A DNA stretch of 47,322 nt from Klebsormidium nitens (lineage: Eukaryota; Streptophyta; Klebsormidiophyceae; Klebsormidiales; Klebsormidiaceae): the NCBI GenBank assembly GCA_000708835.1, contig DF237598.1, forward strand, positions 1 through 47,322, in the 5' to 3' direction. The notes beneath the pieces are model-generated. The model saw only the letters and a program-made list of their open reading frames with translations. It did no database searches and had not been told where the DNA came from. Position 1 is the first letter of the stretch; every line of letters starts with the position of its first letter. The position numbers were made by a program, and so were the translations under genes. This document shows positions 43,981 to 47,322 of the stretch, piece by piece.

Positions 43981-46900
43981 GTCCACTTATTGATTACCTC
44001 CGTGCTTGCTTGCAGCTCGGGGGCGGGACGGGTCCACTGAGCTTGGTGGCGGACAAGGTAGACGCTGGCCTGCGCGAGGCTACACTAGCAGGGGCGAGCA
44101 AGCTACAGCAGGAGCCCCACGATATCAAGACGAGGCCCTGCATTCATGAGTGCAAGCCGGATTGGGGGCTTGGTCAAGTAACCTAAGTTGGAAACCTAGT
44201 CACGGGCTTAGCCTTAAAAAGAGAACGTGTCGGAAGATGCGGAGCACACATTCGGGCGGGTAACATGGGCAGCCGTCGGCGCGATGGCTATGACCAGCCT
44301 CTTCCAAGAGGGGAAAAATACCAAGGGCATATACGAAAGGTGATGTAGCCAGGCACCGGCCCAAGTATATCGAGGAGGTAGGAAACGTAACGACGTCACT
44401 GAGTGCGCAATGAACATGCATGGGCCGAAGATTGACATACAATACACGCGCAGCAAAGGTCATTGGGCGGAACGTTGGCATGTGGCTGGCATGCCTTGCA
44501 ACCGTCAATCAAATCTCAGCAGCAAGCTCATAGTCAGCCGTCGATCCGACTCGGTAGGAAAGAGATCCACCAGAATCTCAATGCGTGAACTGTCATCTGC
44601 ATCGGATTGAGAGCCAGTCCAACACATGCAAACCTCGCCTCATTATTTGCCGAATCTTTTGGCAACGCTCGTTGTTTTAATGCCGGATCCCGGCCCCGAT
44701 CCGGGAGTTACACATAGCGGGTCGAAAAGCTGGGCCGCGCCGCGGCGTCGTTCAGTGCCAAATCTGGTCACTTCCTAGAACCCCGCTCGGGCCTATTGAA
44801 AAAGATTGGCCAATATTTGTTGCGCAAGAATCTTTCCTTGAGCAGCATGATGCCGCTCGCCTCGGATGAATCATTTCGGCTATGGGTACGAGATTCCCAT
44901 AGGCATAATCTTCTCGACTGAAAGTGTAAAAGTGAAGCGTAGAAATTGTTGAGGACTTCGAATATGTTGAAAAAGGCCTTGCAAATGTTGTTTGCCAAGC
45001 TGCTTGACCTATTATACAAGATATGGTCCTTGACCCTCAAGATGCTAGCCGCCTTGAAAGCTTACTTTAGTGGCCGCGCACCGGTTAGGAGAGTCGGTAT
45101 GTCGCAAGATTGCTCGACCTTATTGCCACAACTTTTTCGATGTTGAAGAAAAACGGTTCATGACACGCAAGACCAATAGGATGTACGTGGATCGATATCT
45201 TCTTACATAGTTTCGACTCGGAAGCTTGCAAACTCGCCCCTACTAAGTTTACGTAATCCAGCTTGAAAATGTTGAAAATCCGTCTAGGACATATAATCTG
45301 CCCACTTCTTTGTAGCATCACCGATAGTACTTAAGCAACCCTTTGCCAAAGTCAATTAGCTGTAAAACCATGTTGATGGGAGCACAAGCGCACCAAAAAG
45401 AAAATTGCCGTGCAAGTTACGCATGAATGGCCGCACACTTATTGATACACATTGACCTACAAGTCAAAGTATGCCGATGTGAACACAGTGTCTGGTACTA
45501 GAATGGTTGATTACATTATCTCAATATTAGAAGTTTTTAACGGCGGGCCTCTATGAAATTTGGAATTTGCGCCGGGCCAACGATTGCATCTAATTCAAAG
45601 GAATTTTTCGGCTAGCTAACCTGAAGAGGACGCCGTTGAATCGGCTCAGCAGATAAATGGATAAATCGAAGTTTTGTTGGAAGTGGATCTCGAGATATTG
45701 CACACAGGCTACTCAGTATGCATACCCTAAGCATTGCAACGCCGTTGCGACAGTCGGCGATGCTTTGCCAATAGTAACTATGCAAGAGCGTTGCGACGCT
45801 CTTGCGGAGCTCGAAACCTCGGTTTCGACGACCCGATTCATGTACGACCGTATCGAACGCCGAGCGCGAATTAGATTAGACCACAATTTTAGGTCGAGCG
45901 ACTCAAGATTTGAGTCATGCGGCAGTCTCGCGGGGCAGCCTGTTCGAGCTTTCATTTTACTTATCTTCAAAAGCTTCTGTCGAAAAATCTTAGTGCCGGT
46001 GCCAACTTCGAATCGGCTCAATTTGAAAACACCTAGCACTAAGTTACATCATACTACACATGCGTTCGGCTGCTAATATCCAAGAGTAGAAGTTAAGTTC
46101 AAACTTCGATGGTGAAGTGCCATGTAATCTGTTTTTTTGCCCCCTATTTGAAACGTACTTACTCCTTAAGTGAAATTTGGCTGAGAGGCGCAAAGGCGCC
46201 TGGTGATAAACCTCTAATAGAGAAGGTGGAGTAAAGGTCACACTTTTGATGGAATTCATGGACTACATGTCTCATTCCTGCTCCCTCTAGGGAGTTGCAT
46301 GCACAGTCTCATGTGTATGATACTGTGAGTCACAAACTTGCGGTTAGTGCACATGCATGAACTCAGACGGCATGTCCGTTATCAATCCGGCCATCCGACA
46401 GTAGATATTGGCTCGGTGTTTAGTACGCGGCCGCACTGCGCTTAATTGACACAAGTCTACGCGGCGCGCGAGCGCATAGCCAGCGAGGAATCCCCGCGAT
46501 GGGCTGAGAGGCTAGCACCGTTACAATCCTTCCCCCTATAGAGCGAAATTCCGGAGAGCTGCAAAAGGTACACGTCCATTAGAGGCGGGGCCCGGCTAGA
46601 GTGAGGGAAGCAGCAGTACGCCATTCCCATGACTTTGCCCTGGGCTTGCTTTTGGTTACCTTGTACTATGGAAAAACTGAGGTAGTACACTGACAACAGT
46701 AATCAAGTTTACCGCGGACCTTAAAGACATCATCGACGGCAGAAACTTCACGCGAAATCGAATTTTTCGACATTGATTCTGTTCGATTTTCCGCTGTAGA
46801 TTTTTGCAACTTCAGCCAACCGAGTGTTTGGTCATAAACAACTCGATTAGTTGGATTTGTTGCGGAATAAATCATTTGAAATATCCTGCATGTCACCAAA

Positions 46901-47322
46901 AGGAAATGGGCTTCCTGGAGAAGTGTGCCATTCTTGGCACGCAACCCCCCAAACTCTAGTTCGTTCCGTTAGTCTGGGGTGTTTTTGTTGAAACACAGCG
47001 TTGTTAGAAGTGATATTCTATAAATCAGGTTTACACCATGTATATGGAGTGTTCCGAGTCACGGCCTATCTCTAGGTCTACACTCTAGCCTAGTAGGCTC
47101 AGTGGACCGTCACCTAGTAAGTCCGAAAATTTCACTCTATGCCGTACATCGACGGCTATTATCGAACCTTGTGACGGTTGGACGGGTTTCAACGCTGCCC
47201 GTCTGCTAGACATGTGCGGAATCCATGCCCAGCTTTTCAGCCCAACTTAGGTTCACCTTCAGCAAGAGCGCCTCTCAGAAAGATTGTTGCTCTCTTGCCT
47301 TCTTCCCAAAGACTGATTAGTT
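43981..47322. other. Gene-poor right edge
   Basis: No multi-exon gene could be built. The longest frame, 45657-46076 plus (139 codons), has unusual codon use, no splice context and no recognisable domain, and contains two perfect hairpins, so I do not call it a gene. A GC-rich patch at 44680-44760 contains a 7-bp inverted repeat (CCGGATC at 44683, GATCCGG at 44698). Confidence 0.45.
45782..45828. repeat. Two adjacent perfect hairpins
   Basis: GCAAGAGCGT (45782-45791) pairs perfectly with ACGCTCTTGC (45796-45805) across a 4-nt loop. Five bases later TCGAAACC (45811-45818) pairs with GGTTTCGA (45821-45828) across 2 nt. Their role is unknown; no flanking direct repeats or coding context explains them. 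Confidence 0.6.

Noticed and set aside
44690-44760. GC-rich patch examined as a possible tRNA or structured RNA
   Set aside because: No cloverleaf or A and B box arrangement could be drawn.
45657-46076. 139-codon ORF
   Set aside because: No domain, no splice context, codon use unlike the genes here, and hairpins inside it; best taken as a chance open frame.

Overview
The window is nuclear DNA from a eukaryote, most likely a green alga with motile (flagellated) cells. Coding stretches are GC-rich and cut into many short exons with clean GT...AG borders (donors often GTGAGC or GTAGGC, acceptors often TGCAG). AT-richer DNA separates the genes. Cilium-related families and a plant-like SNF2 ATPase support this. 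The species cannot be named from the sequence.

Six gene loci could be built, most with exon phases that close exactly. (1) 819-6152, minus: a kinesin with an N-terminal motor, 14 exons, about 913 aa. (2) 6850-11893, plus: a long coiled-coil protein, 13 exons, about 625 aa, possibly the centriolar protein CEP83; it is head-to-head with the kinesin. (3) 15014-20634, plus: an SNF2-type ATPase preceded in the same frame by an ORF with two tandem GATA-like zinc fingers; two in-frame stops lie between the parts. (4) 21966-24528, plus: a release-factor-like (RF-1 domain) protein, 4 exons, 535 aa, probably organellar, with GGH in place of the catalytic GGQ. (5) 27517-39360, minus: the replication nuclease-helicase DNA2, 34 exons, about 1703 aa, with all catalytic and Fe-S residues present, a roughly 600-residue N-terminal extension and two GC-AG introns. 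(6) 40236-43980, plus: a MORN-repeat radial-spoke protein of the RSPH10B family, 9 exons, about 631 aa, head-to-head with DNA2.

No rRNA, tRNA, CRISPR or complete mobile element was recognised. Long gene-poor stretches lie at 1-818, 11894-14926, 20635-21965, 24529-27516 and 43981-47322. They hold only isolated exon-like ORFs and a few hairpins. Three loci (kinesin, coiled-coil protein, RSPH10B) fit a ciliary or microtubule role; DNA2 and the SNF2 ATPase act on DNA or chromatin; the RF-like protein probably belongs to organelle translation. Apart from the two divergent pairs, nothing suggests the genes act together.
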